A DNA stretch of 24,705 nucleotides from CBDUXT01 sp965371245 (lineage in GTDB: Bacteria; Planctomycetota; Phycisphaerae; UBA1845), in NCBI GenBank assembly GCA_965371245.1, contig CBDUXT010000084.1, forward strand, positions 1 through 24,705, given 5' to 3'. Below, one piece after another: positions 7,561-15,630 of the stretch; within the stretch, counting starts at the first letter, position 1; every line of letters begins with the position of its first letter. A program made the position numbers and the translations under genes. The notes under the pieces are model-generated. The model was not told where the DNA came from and did no database searches. It saw only the letters and a list, made by a program, of their open reading frames with translations.

Positions 7561-7737
7561 ATGACCGAATCGGCGGTCAGTTCTCAGAGCACGGGGCGCA
7601 AGCCCTGTGACTGGTCTGGTATCCAAGAAGCCCCGTGCTTGTTCGTATCGTGTCCGTGGGCTTGCGCCCACGGCTCTGACGCGGCGTGGCGCAGTCAAGA
7701 TGGCGTTGCACGGTCCGCCAAAACTGTCACGCACCCA
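7561..7737. repeat. Long dispersed repeat family C, copy 1
   Basis: About 177 bases align with 20953-21150 at roughly 75-80% identity by eye, including shared blocks such as CCGAATCGGCG, CTGGTATC and AAAACTGTCACGCACCC. A perfect hairpin CCGTGGGCTTGCGCCCACGG at 7654-7673 is fully conserved in both copies. The repeat ends about 57 bases before the start of an exported quinoprotein-like gene. There is no transposase inside. Confidence 0.8.
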
Positions 7738-7794
7738 CCAGCAAGGCGACGGGGCCTGGCGAGTTTCCTTCACCGCCGTTAGAGTTAAGAGACG

Positions 7795-9105
7795 ATGGTC
7801 CGCGTTTTCTCGATGATCCTCGCCGTGCCGTTCTTGGCGGGCTCGGCATACGGCCAAGACAAGACGAAAAGTGATGCCCCTGCCGCTTTCGCCCTGAGCG
7901 CAAAAGACTCCGTGGGCGCGGACTGGACAACATGGGGAGGACCGAGCGGCGACTTCAATGTCAGCGTCAAGGGGCTTCTCGACAAGTGGCCGGCTGATGG
8001 CCCCAAGCCGCTCTGGAAGCGGCCGCTCGGCGAGGGTTATTCGTCGATTCTGTTCAAAGACGACAAGCTCTACACCACCTTCAGTACCGCCGGCGAAGAA
8101 GTCGTGGTTTCGCTCGATGCGGCCACCGGGGCCACGGACTGGGAGCACCGCTACGCCCGCAAGACCTGGGCCGACATGTACGCCGGGTTCGGTCTGGGTC
8201 CGAATGCAACGCCCGTCATTGTGGGCGATCGAATCCTCTCGATCGGAATTGCGGGTCACGTCCGTTGCCTCGACCTGGCAACCGGAAAACTCTTGTGGCA
8301 ACACGATCTGCCCAAAGAGTTTGGCCGTCGTAAGCGCGTTGAAGAGTACGGTTATTCGACCAGCCCGCTCCTCTATCACGACAAGATCATCGTGCGCGTT
8401 GGCGGCGACGATCACGCCGTCGTGGCATTCAGCCCCGAGGACGGATCGTTGGCATGGAAGAGTGAAGCGGGCGGAAACAGCTATGGAGCAGCCTCGATCA
8501 TAAGGCTTGCGGGGCAAGATCAGTTCATCTACTTCGAACCCGAGGGCGTGGTCGCGATCGACCCCACGGACGGGACGCACCTTTGGCGCTGGCGGATCCC
8601 CGTGGACAATGGCAATCACCTGACGCCGGTTGTCAGATGCGACGACAACAACCTGTACGTCGCCAGCCAGTTCCGCTCCGGCGGTGGACGGCTTCTAAAC
8701 ATCACCAGGCAGACCGGTAAGTTCAACGTCAAGGAAATCTGGTTCGAGCCCAGGCTGCAAGCCTCCTGCTGGACCCATACCAAGATCGGCGAGTACATCT
8801 ACGGATCGGCCGGCGGACACAAAGTCTCTTTCTTTGGTGCGTTCAACTGGCGAACCGGGGAAGTCGCCTGGCGCACGCGTGGGTTTCCCATGGCCCAGAG
8901 CCTTTACGCGGACGGGAAGATCATCATCCTCGATCAAGACGGAACGCTTTCGCTCATCACGGTGTCACCCGAGGGGCACGAGGTTCGCGGGAGCGTCAAG
9001 ATCACCGAGCGCGTATCGTGGACCGCCCCCACGCTTGTCGGGACCAGGCTCTTCGTACGCGACCGCAAGAACATCCTCGCGCTTGATCTTGCACAAACGC
9101 CTTAG
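7795..9105 (+). CDS. Exported PQQ-binding-like beta-propeller protein
   Basis: The 436-residue product has a signal peptide (hydrophobic run to AGSAYG, cleavage near residue 20). The mature part opens with WTTWGGPSGDFN, the usual start of outer-membrane-associated PQQ-like propellers. Blades are marked by tryptophan-docking repeats: SLDAATGATDWEHRY, CLDLATGKLLWQHDL, AFSPEDGSLAWKSEA, AIDPTDGTHLWRWRI and FNWRTGEVAWRTRG. In planctomycetes such proteins are abundant and mostly of unknown function. Catalytic residues of true PQQ dehydrogenases cannot be recognised, so an enzymatic role is not claimed. The ribosome binding site is weak (AAGAG-like). The gene is preceded by the long repeat element and followed by 463 bases without a gene. 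Confidence 0.85.
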   Translation: MVRVFSMILAVPFLAGSAYGQDKTKSDAPAAFALSAKDSVGADWTTWGGPSGDFNVSVKGLLDKWPADGPKPLWKRPLGEGYSSILFKDDKLYTTFSTAGEEVVVSLDAATGATDWEHRYARKTWADMYAGFGLGPNATPVIVGDRILSIGIAGHVRCLDLATGKLLWQHDLPKEFGRRKRVEEYGYSTSPLLYHDKIIVRVGGDDHAVVAFSPEDGSLAWKSEAGGNSYGAASIIRLAGQDQFIYFEPEGVVAIDPTDGTHLWRWRIPVDNGNHLTPVVRCDDNNLYVASQFRSGGGRLLNITRQTGKFNVKEIWFEPRLQASCWTHTKIGEYIYGSAGGHKVSFFGAFNWRTGEVAWRTRGFPMAQSLYADGKIIILDQDGTLSLITVSPEGHEVRGSVKITERVSWTAPTLVGTRLFVRDRKNILALDLAQTP

Positions 9106-9143
9106 CACGCCGTTGCGGGCTCTTTGCCTCATACAGCGTTTCC

Positions 9144-9175
9144 AAATTCGAAATTGACGCTTCGTGCTCGAATTT
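9144..9175. terminator. Possible hairpin after the propeller gene
   Basis: AAATTCGA and TCGAATTT form an 8-bp perfect stem with a 16-base loop, 39 bases after the stop. There is no U-tract, so termination is only a guess. Confidence 0.25.
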
Positions 9176-9251
9176 ACTCGACGGCGGGTGCCATGGGCAA
9201 ACTTGTGTGCCGCGCGGGAGGAACGACTCCTGGCGTGGCCCCCGTCAAAGC

Positions 9252-9279
9252 GTAGGGCAGGTGATTCACCTGCCTTCAC
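9252..9279. repeat. GTAG-headed REP-like hairpin, copy 3
   Basis: GTAG is followed by the GGCAGGT / ACCTGCC stem around the loop GATTC-like centre. The stem is identical to those of the 1799/2054 pair; only the loop differs. Confidence 0.7.
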
Positions 9280-9326
9280 TATATCGCCGCCGCACGATCT
9301 GACATTCCCCCGACTTGGAGCCGGAT

Positions 9327-9355
9327 GATAGAGGCAGGTCAACGACCTGCCCTAC
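9327..9355. repeat. GTAG-headed REP-like hairpin, copy 4 (inverted relative to copy 3)
   Basis: On the minus strand it reads GTAG plus the same stem, with one loop base different from copies 1 and 2. It faces copy 3 at about 50 bases, forming an inverted REP doublet in the gap 9106-9568. Confidence 0.7.
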
Positions 9356-9479
9356 CTGGCTCAAACCATGTTGTCGGGTTCGAAGTGAACACATGGTGCC
9401 TTGAGTTCTTTCGACATCGCGCGGCATGTACAACGCCTTCGTGAAGCCTCCGGCGTGTCGGACTCGGCGCGTGTAAAGA

Positions 9480-9509
9480 GATGGGCAACCCCGCTTGGGG
9501 TTGCCCATC
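9480..9509 (-). terminator. 13-bp perfect hairpin downstream of the acid-free protein gene
   Basis: Stem GATGGGCAACCCC, loop GCTT, and the exact complementary arm. It lies 60 bases past the stop of the minus-strand gene and between convergent genes, so a two-way terminator is plausible although it has no U-run. It could equally be another dispersed palindrome. Confidence 0.45.
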
Positions 9510-9568
9510 CTGTTTGTGTCGGCTTGGCCGCCAACGGCGCGAAACGCGCTGTGATGGGCCCTGGGTTT

Positions 9569-10039
9569 CTACTTGGGGAAGCAGAAGTTACGACCCTTGA
9601 CCAGCGGCGGGGTGACGACCATGAACGAGCCGGTCTTCGTACGGGCGACGGCCTTGATCGCGCTCTTCCCGAACTTCGCACAGAGGATGGTCTTGCACGA
9701 GGTCGGGGTACAGTTCCGGCTGTTGAAGTTCTTGTTCGTCGACTTCGCCCAGCGCGAAACCTGCGCCTTGGACACCGTCTGAACGATGGCGCCCTTGTTG
9801 ATCCAATTGGCGAAGGTGTTCAGGACCGCCGGGGTGGGGCGAGTGAACCGACCCGACGTTCCGGTCGTCTGAGTGATGAGCGTCTTGAAGGACTGCACCT
9901 TGCCGGTGAAGCAGTTGCAGCAGCCCTTGTAGCCGGTCGGCTTGACTTTGCCGCTGATCGTGCTTCCGCCGAGGCGGGCCTGACTCGCGACGCTGGTTCG
10001 GGTACCGAATCCGCCACGTCCACTAGTGTACGTTCGCAT
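9569..10039 (-). CDS. Hypothetical basic protein lacking any acidic residue
   Basis: The 156-residue product starts with ATG behind a good GGAGA ribosome binding site. It contains no Asp and no Glu, and about 26 Lys/Arg, so its charge is extreme. Seven cysteines occur as CCNC (40, 41, 43), CTPTSC (110, 115), Cys120 and Cys153, which may form a metal site or disulfides. There is no signal peptide and no transmembrane helix. The N-terminal 35 residues are Gly/Ser/Thr-rich and likely disordered. The C-terminus (VKGRNFCFPK) is compact and basic. I do not recognise the family. Nucleic-acid binding, compaction or a structural role is an inference from charge alone. The clean start, the ribosome binding site and a downstream hairpin argue that it is a real gene. 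Confidence 0.75.
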   Translation of the reverse strand: MRTYTSGRGGFGTRTSVASQARLGGSTISGKVKPTGYKGCCNCFTGKVQSFKTLITQTTGTSGRFTRPTPAVLNTFANWINKGAIVQTVSKAQVSRWAKSTNKNFNSRNCTPTSCKTILCAKFGKSAIKAVARTKTGSFMVVTPPLVKGRNFCFPK

Positions 10040-10348
10040 AGTTCACATCTCCAAAAGGTACGAGTTCCCAGGAATTTCCTAACGTTGGCGTCATCGGACG
10101 GCGCGCGGGCTCGCTTGAGATAGGCGCGCGACTCTTGAAGTGCCCCGGCAACACTCCAAGCCTGCACGCTACACGAGATCATCCGTACCCGGCCCGACAC
10201 GCGGGCCGCACGATCGGCCGGTGCGCGATTCAAAATCGCCGTTTCCACGCCGAAAAACAGCCTTTCTCGGCAATCTTGCCTTCGGCATGGAGACGTCGAA
10301 CGCGGATCATTCCCGGCGAAGCGGCGGCATTCGACACCACGAGTCACC

Positions 10349-10371
10349 AAAAAAAAACGCGAAATTTTTTT
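10349..10371. other. A9-CGCG-AAA-T7 tract between genes
   Basis: This striking AT island sits in a GC-rich gap (10040-10454, 415 bases, otherwise without recognisable gene). Read on the minus strand it gives a run of nine T about 100 bases past the stop of the ECF sigma gene, so it may help terminate that transcript. Intrinsic curvature upstream of the acid-free protein gene is another possibility. Confidence 0.35.
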
Positions 10372-10454
10372 GCAGGCGGGAACTCGAGTGAGTTTATAGG
10401 CGCAGTGCTGTTCGGGAGCGGCGCTGCCTCGGCCGACGCGCGAGGCATTGCTGG

Positions 10455-11030
10455 TTACGTGTCGTTGAGCGGCGCGCCGCGCTCGCGTAGTCGTTTGAGC
10501 CCTTCGAACAGGCGGGATTTCACGGCCGATTCCGGGATCTCCAGAATCGCCGCGATCGCTCCGCGTGAAAGAGCATCGACGTACCGCAGACGGAGAACTT
10601 CCAACTGCTCCGGCGGCAATGTTCGGACCAACTCGCTGAGTTGAGAATCCCGTTCGGCGCGGACCATACGGGTCAAATGACCGGTAAGGAGTTGGTGCAT
10701 CTGCGATGTGGCGGGCATGCGGTCGGTTTCTTTACGGCGAGCGCGACCTCGAAGAACGTTGAGGCAATGGTTCCGCGCGATGCGATAGAGCCAAGGCACC
10801 AGGAGGTCCGGTATGGCCGTCGCGCTGAGCACCTTGAAGCACACTTCCTGGACGGCGTCCTCGGCCTCTTCCATGGAGCCGAGGTAGCCCCAGCAGAAAC
10901 GAACCAAGGGCTCCCGGAAGAGATCGGCGAGAAGCCTGCCGGCTTCGGGGTCGCCCTCGCGCAGGTGCGACGCCAACAGCAAAACGGCGGCGTCCGATCG
11001 AGGGTCTGATTCCTTGGATTGTCCATCCAT
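10455..11030 (-). CDS. ECF-type RNA polymerase sigma factor partnered with a Ser/Thr kinase
   Basis: The ATG at 11030 gives 191 residues; an in-frame TTG at 11042 is less likely. Region 2 is ADLFREPLVRFCWGYLGSMEEAEDAVQEV and then PWLYRIARNHCLNVLRGRARRKE. Region 4 is LPPEQLEVLRLRYVDALSRGAIAAILEIPESAVKSRLFEGLKRLRER, with a good helix-turn-helix. The gene lies 86 bases downstream of the kinase gene on the same strand, so they probably share a transcript. The arrangement matches the planctomycete ECF groups in which the sigma factor is controlled by a kinase. Start choice is moderately sure and family is firm. Confidence 0.92.
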   Translation of the reverse strand: MDGQSKESDPRSDAAVLLLASHLREGDPEAGRLLADLFREPLVRFCWGYLGSMEEAEDAVQEVCFKVLSATAIPDLLVPWLYRIARNHCLNVLRGRARRKETDRMPATSQMHQLLTGHLTRMVRAERDSQLSELVRTLPPEQLEVLRLRYVDALSRGAIAAILEIPESAVKSRLFEGLKRLRERGAPLNDT

Positions 11031-11116
11031 CGCGGATTCCAATGAAGTATCTGCAACTGAGGCAGGGGACCGGGACCACGAAAAGGGGCGTAGGAAAACT
11101 CCGCGAATCCGACGAT

Positions 11117-12739
11117 CTACTGAACCGGGGGCGGCGGACGGGGCAACACGACATCCAAGCCAGCCAGCTCGGCCCGCCGTGCTGCAAGAAGCTCAGGCTC
11201 GTTCCAGCGATCCGATCCATAAAGCGTGATCAGGCCCGCCAACGCACGACGGCTGGCATCGTTGCGCTCGAGTTCTCGGTCCTCGAAGATCGTTAACGCG
11301 TTGAGCAGGTGTTGCTGGGCCTTCACGTAATGCTCCTCGACATCTGCGGACGGACCCTCGCCCGCCGGCACGGGGTCGTGCCGCTCGATCAGCAGGCGCC
11401 CCAACCCGACGAGGACGTGCCCGACGCGCTCATCCTCGCCGAGCCGCTGGAACGTGTGCAGGGCCGCGCTGTAGTTCGAGTCGGCCGGTTCGTACTTTCC
11501 TTGGGCATGCTGCTCCAGCGCCAACAAATGCCTGTAGATAGCCACCTGAAGCTCCGCGGTGCGGAAATACTCTTCGCGGAGGTGCTCACGGTTGATTCGG
11601 TTCTCTCGCTCAACCCACACTTGTGCGCCCAAGACCACACCGACCGAGACGAGCGAGAAAAGCACGAACAGCGCGTGGCGGGCGACGAACTTGCGAAGCT
11701 GATAGAACGCGCTGGCCCGCCTGGCCAGAATCGGCTCATCCGCCAGATGCCGCGCTATGTCTTCCGACAAAGCGGCCGCACTCTGGTAGCGACGCCCTCT
11801 TTCCTTCTCAAGCGCCTTGAGCATGATCGTTTCCAGGTCGCCGCGAAGTGACCGATCGGTCGCCGTCGGCTTTTCAGGCGGCGCCTCGCAGACGACCCGG
11901 ACGGCCTCATGGAGCGGAGATCGGCCCACTGTGTACGGAAGATGCCCCGTCAAGATTTCGTAGAGGATGACGCCGAGCGAATAGACGTCGCTTCGCACAT
12001 CGATCTCATCGGGGCAGCCGCGGGCCTCCTCCGGACTCATGTAGGGCAACGTCCCCATGAAACGGCCCGCGTCAGTGACCGTTGTCATCAGGGCCGCATC
12101 CGGGTCGGTCATGCGCGCCAGCCCGAAATCCAAGACCTTGGGCGTTCCGTCCGAGCCGACAATGATGTTCGACGGCTTCAGATCACGATGAATGACGCCC
12201 CGTTGATGGGCGTAGTTGATCGCGTCGCAAATCTTACACATCAACTCGAGCCGCCCGCGGCGCGGCACCTGCGACTCGCGCACAAAGTCGTTCAGCGGCT
12301 TGCCGCGAACGAGTTCCATCGCGAAGAAATGCTGCCCATCGCCGGTGGCGCCGGCCTCATAGATGGCGGCGATCGATGGGTGCCGGAGCCGCGCCAGCGT
12401 CTGGGCTTCGCGGCGAAAGAGACGAACACGGTAGTCGTCCGCCAGGGGCCCACCACGAATGACCTTCACCGCGACAAGCCGCTTGGGCGTCTTCTGTTCG
12501 GCCTCATACACGATCCCCATGCCCCCCACGCCCAGCCTGCTGAGAATGCGGTAGGCCCCGATCTCAAGGGGAAGTGGCGGCTCTGGAGGGCGAACCGCAT
12601 CCGTGACGCGATCGATACCGGCGCGAAAGCTGTCCGCGCGGGCTCGACAGCGCGGGCATTCCAACAGGTGAGCCTCGACTTCGGGCGCCTCGCGGTCGAT
12701 TCCGCTCCAAAGCTCTTCTTCTGTCAGATCGCAGACCAT
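11117..12739 (-). CDS. Membrane Ser/Thr protein kinase (PknB-like) with zinc-finger anti-sigma-type N-terminus
   Basis: The ATG at 12739 gives 540 residues; a TTG start ten codons earlier is possible. The N-terminus carries HLLECPRC (His24, Cys28, Cys31), the HxxxCxxC pattern of zinc anti-sigma domains. The kinase domain (~62-330) has the Gly-rich loop LGVGGMGIVYEAE, Lys92 in VAVKV, Glu111, catalytic HRDLKPSN (Asp186), DFG (Asp204), GTLPYMSPE and the DVYSLGVILYEILTG helix. All catalytic residues are present, so it should be active. One transmembrane helix (~356-376) is followed by an extracytoplasmic helical region with TPR-like character (ALEQHAQGKYEPADSNYSAAL) to the Pro-rich end. It would phosphorylate cytosolic targets in response to an outside or envelope cue. 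The downstream ECF sigma factor is the obvious candidate partner. Confidence 0.93.
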   Translation of the reverse strand: MVCDLTEEELWSGIDREAPEVEAHLLECPRCRARADSFRAGIDRVTDAVRPPEPPLPLEIGAYRILSRLGVGGMGIVYEAEQKTPKRLVAVKVIRGGPLADDYRVRLFRREAQTLARLRHPSIAAIYEAGATGDGQHFFAMELVRGKPLNDFVRESQVPRRGRLELMCKICDAINYAHQRGVIHRDLKPSNIIVGSDGTPKVLDFGLARMTDPDAALMTTVTDAGRFMGTLPYMSPEEARGCPDEIDVRSDVYSLGVILYEILTGHLPYTVGRSPLHEAVRVVCEAPPEKPTATDRSLRGDLETIMLKALEKERGRRYQSAAALSEDIARHLADEPILARRASAFYQLRKFVARHALFVLFSLVSVGVVLGAQVWVERENRINREHLREEYFRTAELQVAIYRHLLALEQHAQGKYEPADSNYSAALHTFQRLGEDERVGHVLVGLGRLLIERHDPVPAGEGPSADVEEHYVKAQQHLLNALTIFEDRELERNDASRRALAGLITLYGSDRWNEPELLAARRAELAGLDVVLPRPPPPVQ

Positions 12740-13030
12740 CGTTGGCCGACTCTGGTTCTGGCCTCGCAAGGGCTCACCCTATCCGTAATGCCCGTCCGTT
12801 CCAGGCTACCTATCTTCCTTGCTCTCCGGCTGCGTCTGGGCATCGGCCGATCGATACCACGGCCTCCCTTTCACCGGATATCACCGCCGGCGCCACTGAA
12901 AACGCGTCTCGGAGTCCGCCGCGTACGTCAGACCACCTGTCGGTTGTGCCTCGTCTCACGCTCTCGCAGGGCCCCCTCCGTAATGAGTTTAGCAGCTTCG
13001 GAAGATTTCCGAGGATTTTTTCCCGCCACT

Positions 13031-13059
13031 TTGCGTCTTGCGGTGTTTTGAACTATAGA
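13031..13059 (+). promoter_or_regulatory. Sigma-70-like promoter for the prepilin-type gene
   Basis: TTGCGT and TATAGA lie exactly 17 bases apart, about 95 bases upstream of the chosen ATG. They sit in an AT-richer part of the 414-base divergent gap 12740-13153. A palindrome CTCACGTGAG follows at 13082-13091. Only the spacing and similarity to consensus support it. Confidence 0.5.
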
Positions 13060-13153
13060 GCGTCTTACGAAAACATGCGGACTCACGTGAGACGAAAGGG
13101 AAAGTAAACTTATTTCAGCCCTGATGTTTTATGGTCGTAGAAAACTGGAGATC

Positions 13154-14287
13154 ATGATGATGTCGAATCGAAGCATGTCGGCCCGCGGCCGGCGGGGTTA
13201 TGTACGATCGGGCTTTACGCTGATTGAACTGCTCGTGGTGATTGCGATCATTGCGTTGCTCATCTCGATCCTTCTGCCCTCCTTGGAAGCGGCCCGACGG
13301 CAGTCGAAGCAGTCGGCCTGCCTGGCCCACATCAAGAGCATCGGGACCAGTAGCCGCGTGTACGAGGCCGACGACCCCAACGGCTGGGGCATCCCGGTTC
13401 ACCCGGGGCAGTACACACAGTGCGGCGAGGAGAACCAGGGCCTTTGCAACAACCCAATCATGGTCGGCGCCTACGAGTGGGGCGGCAAGAGCGGTATCGG
13501 GCAGGACGACTTCTATTCCGGGTCGGGTGGCAATCCGCTCTTCAGCAAGTACGGGACGCGGGCGGGCTTCGGACCGTCCACTCGTCCGATGAACGACATT
13601 CTGTTTTCCGGCGGGTTTTCCGACGCCCTCGGTAGCGGGCGCTTCGATCGCAAGATGGCCGAGGAGGACACCAAACTGGAGCTTGGCCTCTTCCGGTGTC
13701 CGGGTGACATCGGCCCGCCGCGCGGGGCACACTGCAGGGATTGGACCGATAACTCAGAGCGATCTTCGTACGACCACTTCGGCACCAGCTACGCGGCGAA
13801 CATCTTCATGATTGCCAATTCCGGCGGCGGCCAGATGCGGACCAACTCCCCGTATCTGCGTCCCGTTTCTCGCGTGCCCACGCCGGCCCGCACGCTTTAT
13901 TACGAGGAGAACATCGGTCGTTGGGCGTGGTCCTGCTGGCTTGAGCAGTGCGATTTTCTGGAGGGCGTTGACCCGGGACCAACCAAGGTCGTTAGCGGAT
14001 GGCACGGACGCGACTGGACGTTCAATCGCGTGTTCGTCGATGCTCACGCCGAAACCCAGAAGATTCTCATCGAAGGCACGGAAGACCAGGAGGGTTACTC
14101 ACGGCACTATCGTAACGAGGCCGTCTTTCCGGAGAACCCGGACTTCAACCAAGGGTTCCGCTGCGTGATTGTCCGTGGAGACGGCTGGCAGAAGGACACC
14201 CTTCCCGCGGAGGACATTCCGACCGGCTTGGTGCATGACGGCAACGGCCGACCCTCGTATGAAAACTGTGTCGAAGAGGGGGGGTAG
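13154..14287 (+). CDS. Prepilin-type N-terminal methylation domain protein (DUF1559-like)
   Basis: ATG codons at 13154, 13157 and 13160 follow GGAG; an upstream ATG at 13124 is less likely. A short basic leader ends RSG, then FTLIELLVVIAIIALLISI, a textbook class III (type IV pilin-like) cleavage and helix. This is followed by LPSLEAARRQSKQSACLAHIKSIG, as in planctomycete pseudopilin-like proteins. The large C-terminal domain contains LFRCPGD, Cys-bearing loops, and HGRDWTFNRVFVDAHAE, close to the H-X9-DG motif of DUF1559 proteins but with DA in place of DG. The protein would be cleaved by prepilin peptidase and held in the inner membrane or built into a pseudopilus. These proteins are heavily paralogous in planctomycetes, and individual functions are unknown. 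Confidence 0.88.
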   Translation: MMMSNRSMSARGRRGYVRSGFTLIELLVVIAIIALLISILLPSLEAARRQSKQSACLAHIKSIGTSSRVYEADDPNGWGIPVHPGQYTQCGEENQGLCNNPIMVGAYEWGGKSGIGQDDFYSGSGGNPLFSKYGTRAGFGPSTRPMNDILFSGGFSDALGSGRFDRKMAEEDTKLELGLFRCPGDIGPPRGAHCRDWTDNSERSSYDHFGTSYAANIFMIANSGGGQMRTNSPYLRPVSRVPTPARTLYYEENIGRWAWSCWLEQCDFLEGVDPGPTKVVSGWHGRDWTFNRVFVDAHAETQKILIEGTEDQEGYSRHYRNEAVFPENPDFNQGFRCVIVRGDGWQKDTLPAEDIPTGLVHDGNGRPSYENCVEEGG

Positions 14288-14314
14288 GTTCCCGCGGCCG
14301 GGTAGGTTCCCGCG
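14283..14314. repeat. Two-copy direct repeat over the prepilin gene stop codon
   Basis: GGTAGGTTCCCGCG occurs twice, separated by GCCG; the first copy contains the stop codon TAG. It is probably a recent slippage duplication. Confidence 0.7.
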
Positions 14315-14360
14315 TCCGGCGTGACCAGCGGGGCAACCCGCGCAAAACCAACCTGTTCCG

Positions 14361-14398
14361 CACCGCCGATCTTCTCCAGGGTCGGCGGTGCTTTTTTT
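14361..14398 (+). terminator. Intrinsic terminator after the prepilin-type gene
   Basis: CACCGCCGA and TCGGCGGTG form a 9-bp perfect GC-rich stem with a 12-base loop, followed by C and seven T. It is the clearest rho-independent terminator in the window and separates this gene from the zinc-ribbon gene. Confidence 0.9.
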
Positions 14399-14538
14399 AC
14401 GCCAACCCGGAACCTGAGCCCTCGCGATCGGCCGCCCTCTTGCAAGTATCGGTCGCCGACGGCATAATGGGTGGTCCGACCCCGCATGGGATGCCACAAG
14501 GCGGGTTCGGCGCCTTATCCCGTCTTGCGGAGGTACGT

Positions 14539-15300
14539 ATGGGCAAAGTGTTGGACGCGTTGCACCGGCTTCAATCGGTGGAGTTACGACTCGCCGAGAT
14601 TCGATCGACCCGCGGGGCCAAGCTGCGCCGCGTTGAGACGCAGCGTCGCCAGGTCAAGGGGAGCGAGGACAGACTTGAGGAAAGCAAACTGAGCGTGCGT
14701 CGCCGTCAGATCCGTCTCGATGCCACGCAGCTTGAAGTCGCCACGCGAGAAGAAGCCACTGACAAGCACCGCCAGGCGCTCAACGCCGCGAAGACCAACA
14801 AAGAATACGCCGCCATTTTGACGGCGATGAACACGGAAAAGGCCGACACCGCCAAGTTCGAGACCGAGATTCTCCAGTTGATGGAGGATATCGGCAGCAT
14901 GAACGACGAGGCGTCTCAAATCGAAGAAGAGAGGGGCAAGGCCGAAGCGGACCTCGCCCGAGCGGAGAAGGCTCTGGCCAAGTTCGACGCCGACTCGAAG
15001 GCCGAGCGATCGGCGCTGGAAGCGAAGCGCAACGAATGCGCCGAGGGGTTGGAGCCAACCATCCTCGAGTCGTTCAACCGAGTGGCCGAGCACCACGACG
15101 GCGAGGCCATGGTCGCTCTGCACCGGATTCATCCGAAACGTGAGGACTATGTGTGCGGCGGCTGCAACATCACGATCACGCTCGAGGTCGTGAATCTTCT
15201 GCGATGCCAGGATCGGATTCAGACCTGCAAGACTTGTGGACGCGTTCTCTTCATCGAGGCACCGGAAGAGAAGCGAGCCGGCGTGCGCTCGCGAACGTAG
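14539..15300 (+). CDS. Coiled-coil protein with C-terminal C4 zinc ribbon
   Basis: The start MGKVLDALHRLQ follows GGAGG at good spacing, so the 33 in-frame codons upstream are not used. The 253-residue product is a long charged coiled coil (~1-180) with heptad patterns and the conserved stretch AAKTNKEYAAILTAMN. A C4 zinc ribbon ends the protein: YVCGGC (Cys206, Cys209) and CKTCGRVLF (Cys230, Cys233). This is the widespread bacterial family of putative nucleic-acid-binding zinc-ribbon proteins, of about 240-250 residues, so the length is complete. Function is not established; binding to RNA or DNA is assumed from the ribbon. It is cytosolic and probably monocistronic. Confidence 0.88.
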   Translation: MGKVLDALHRLQSVELRLAEIRSTRGAKLRRVETQRRQVKGSEDRLEESKLSVRRRQIRLDATQLEVATREEATDKHRQALNAAKTNKEYAAILTAMNTEKADTAKFETEILQLMEDIGSMNDEASQIEEERGKAEADLARAEKALAKFDADSKAERSALEAKRNECAEGLEPTILESFNRVAEHHDGEAMVALHRIHPKREDYVCGGCNITITLEVVNLLRCQDRIQTCKTCGRVLFIEAPEEKRAGVRSRT

Positions 15301-15630
15301 TCGGTCGTTGACGGGCGGCCGCGGCACGAGCGATGCGAAAGAGGCTTTCCGCGACGTTGATCCGTACCGCGTGACTGACGCAATCCCCGTTTTCGCATGT
15401 TCGGCTCCCTACCCGTTGCGGTATACCCAAGACGGCGGGCACCGCGCGGGCTGGAACGCGCGGCGCGGCGCCAGGAAGCGGGAAGTGCTCCAAGAAGACC
15501 GGCTGGGAGGTCGGTCGCCCTGGGAAACGGGTTAGCCCGGAGCCCATCGAGGGCGCTATGGGACGGGGGCGCCGCCCATCGAGTTCCGTCGGGGCCAGCG
15601 ACGACGGTGCGAGAGTCCCGGTGGCGTTGG
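15301..15630. other. GC-rich gap without recognisable gene
   Basis: The 330 bases are rich in short inverted repeats, and GCCCATCGAG occurs twice about 31 bases apart (from about 15543). I looked for RNase P RNA, which neighbours zinc-ribbon genes in some phyla, but found no GAGGAAAGTCC-like core. A structured RNA cannot be excluded. Confidence 0.4.

Noticed and set aside
7429..8619. 396-codon open frame on the minus strand
   Set aside because: Antisense to the beta-propeller gene, which has signal peptide and blade motifs; the antisense frame has none.
11909..13051. 380-codon open frame on the plus strand
   Set aside because: Antisense to the kinase gene, whose catalytic motifs are complete.
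1162..13095. Identical TCACGTGAGACGAA at 1162 and near 13083
   Set aside because: A shared 14-mer is expected about once by chance in a window this long.
15301..15630. RNase P RNA beside the zinc-ribbon gene
   Set aside because: No GAGGAAAGTCC-like or other conserved core on either strand.
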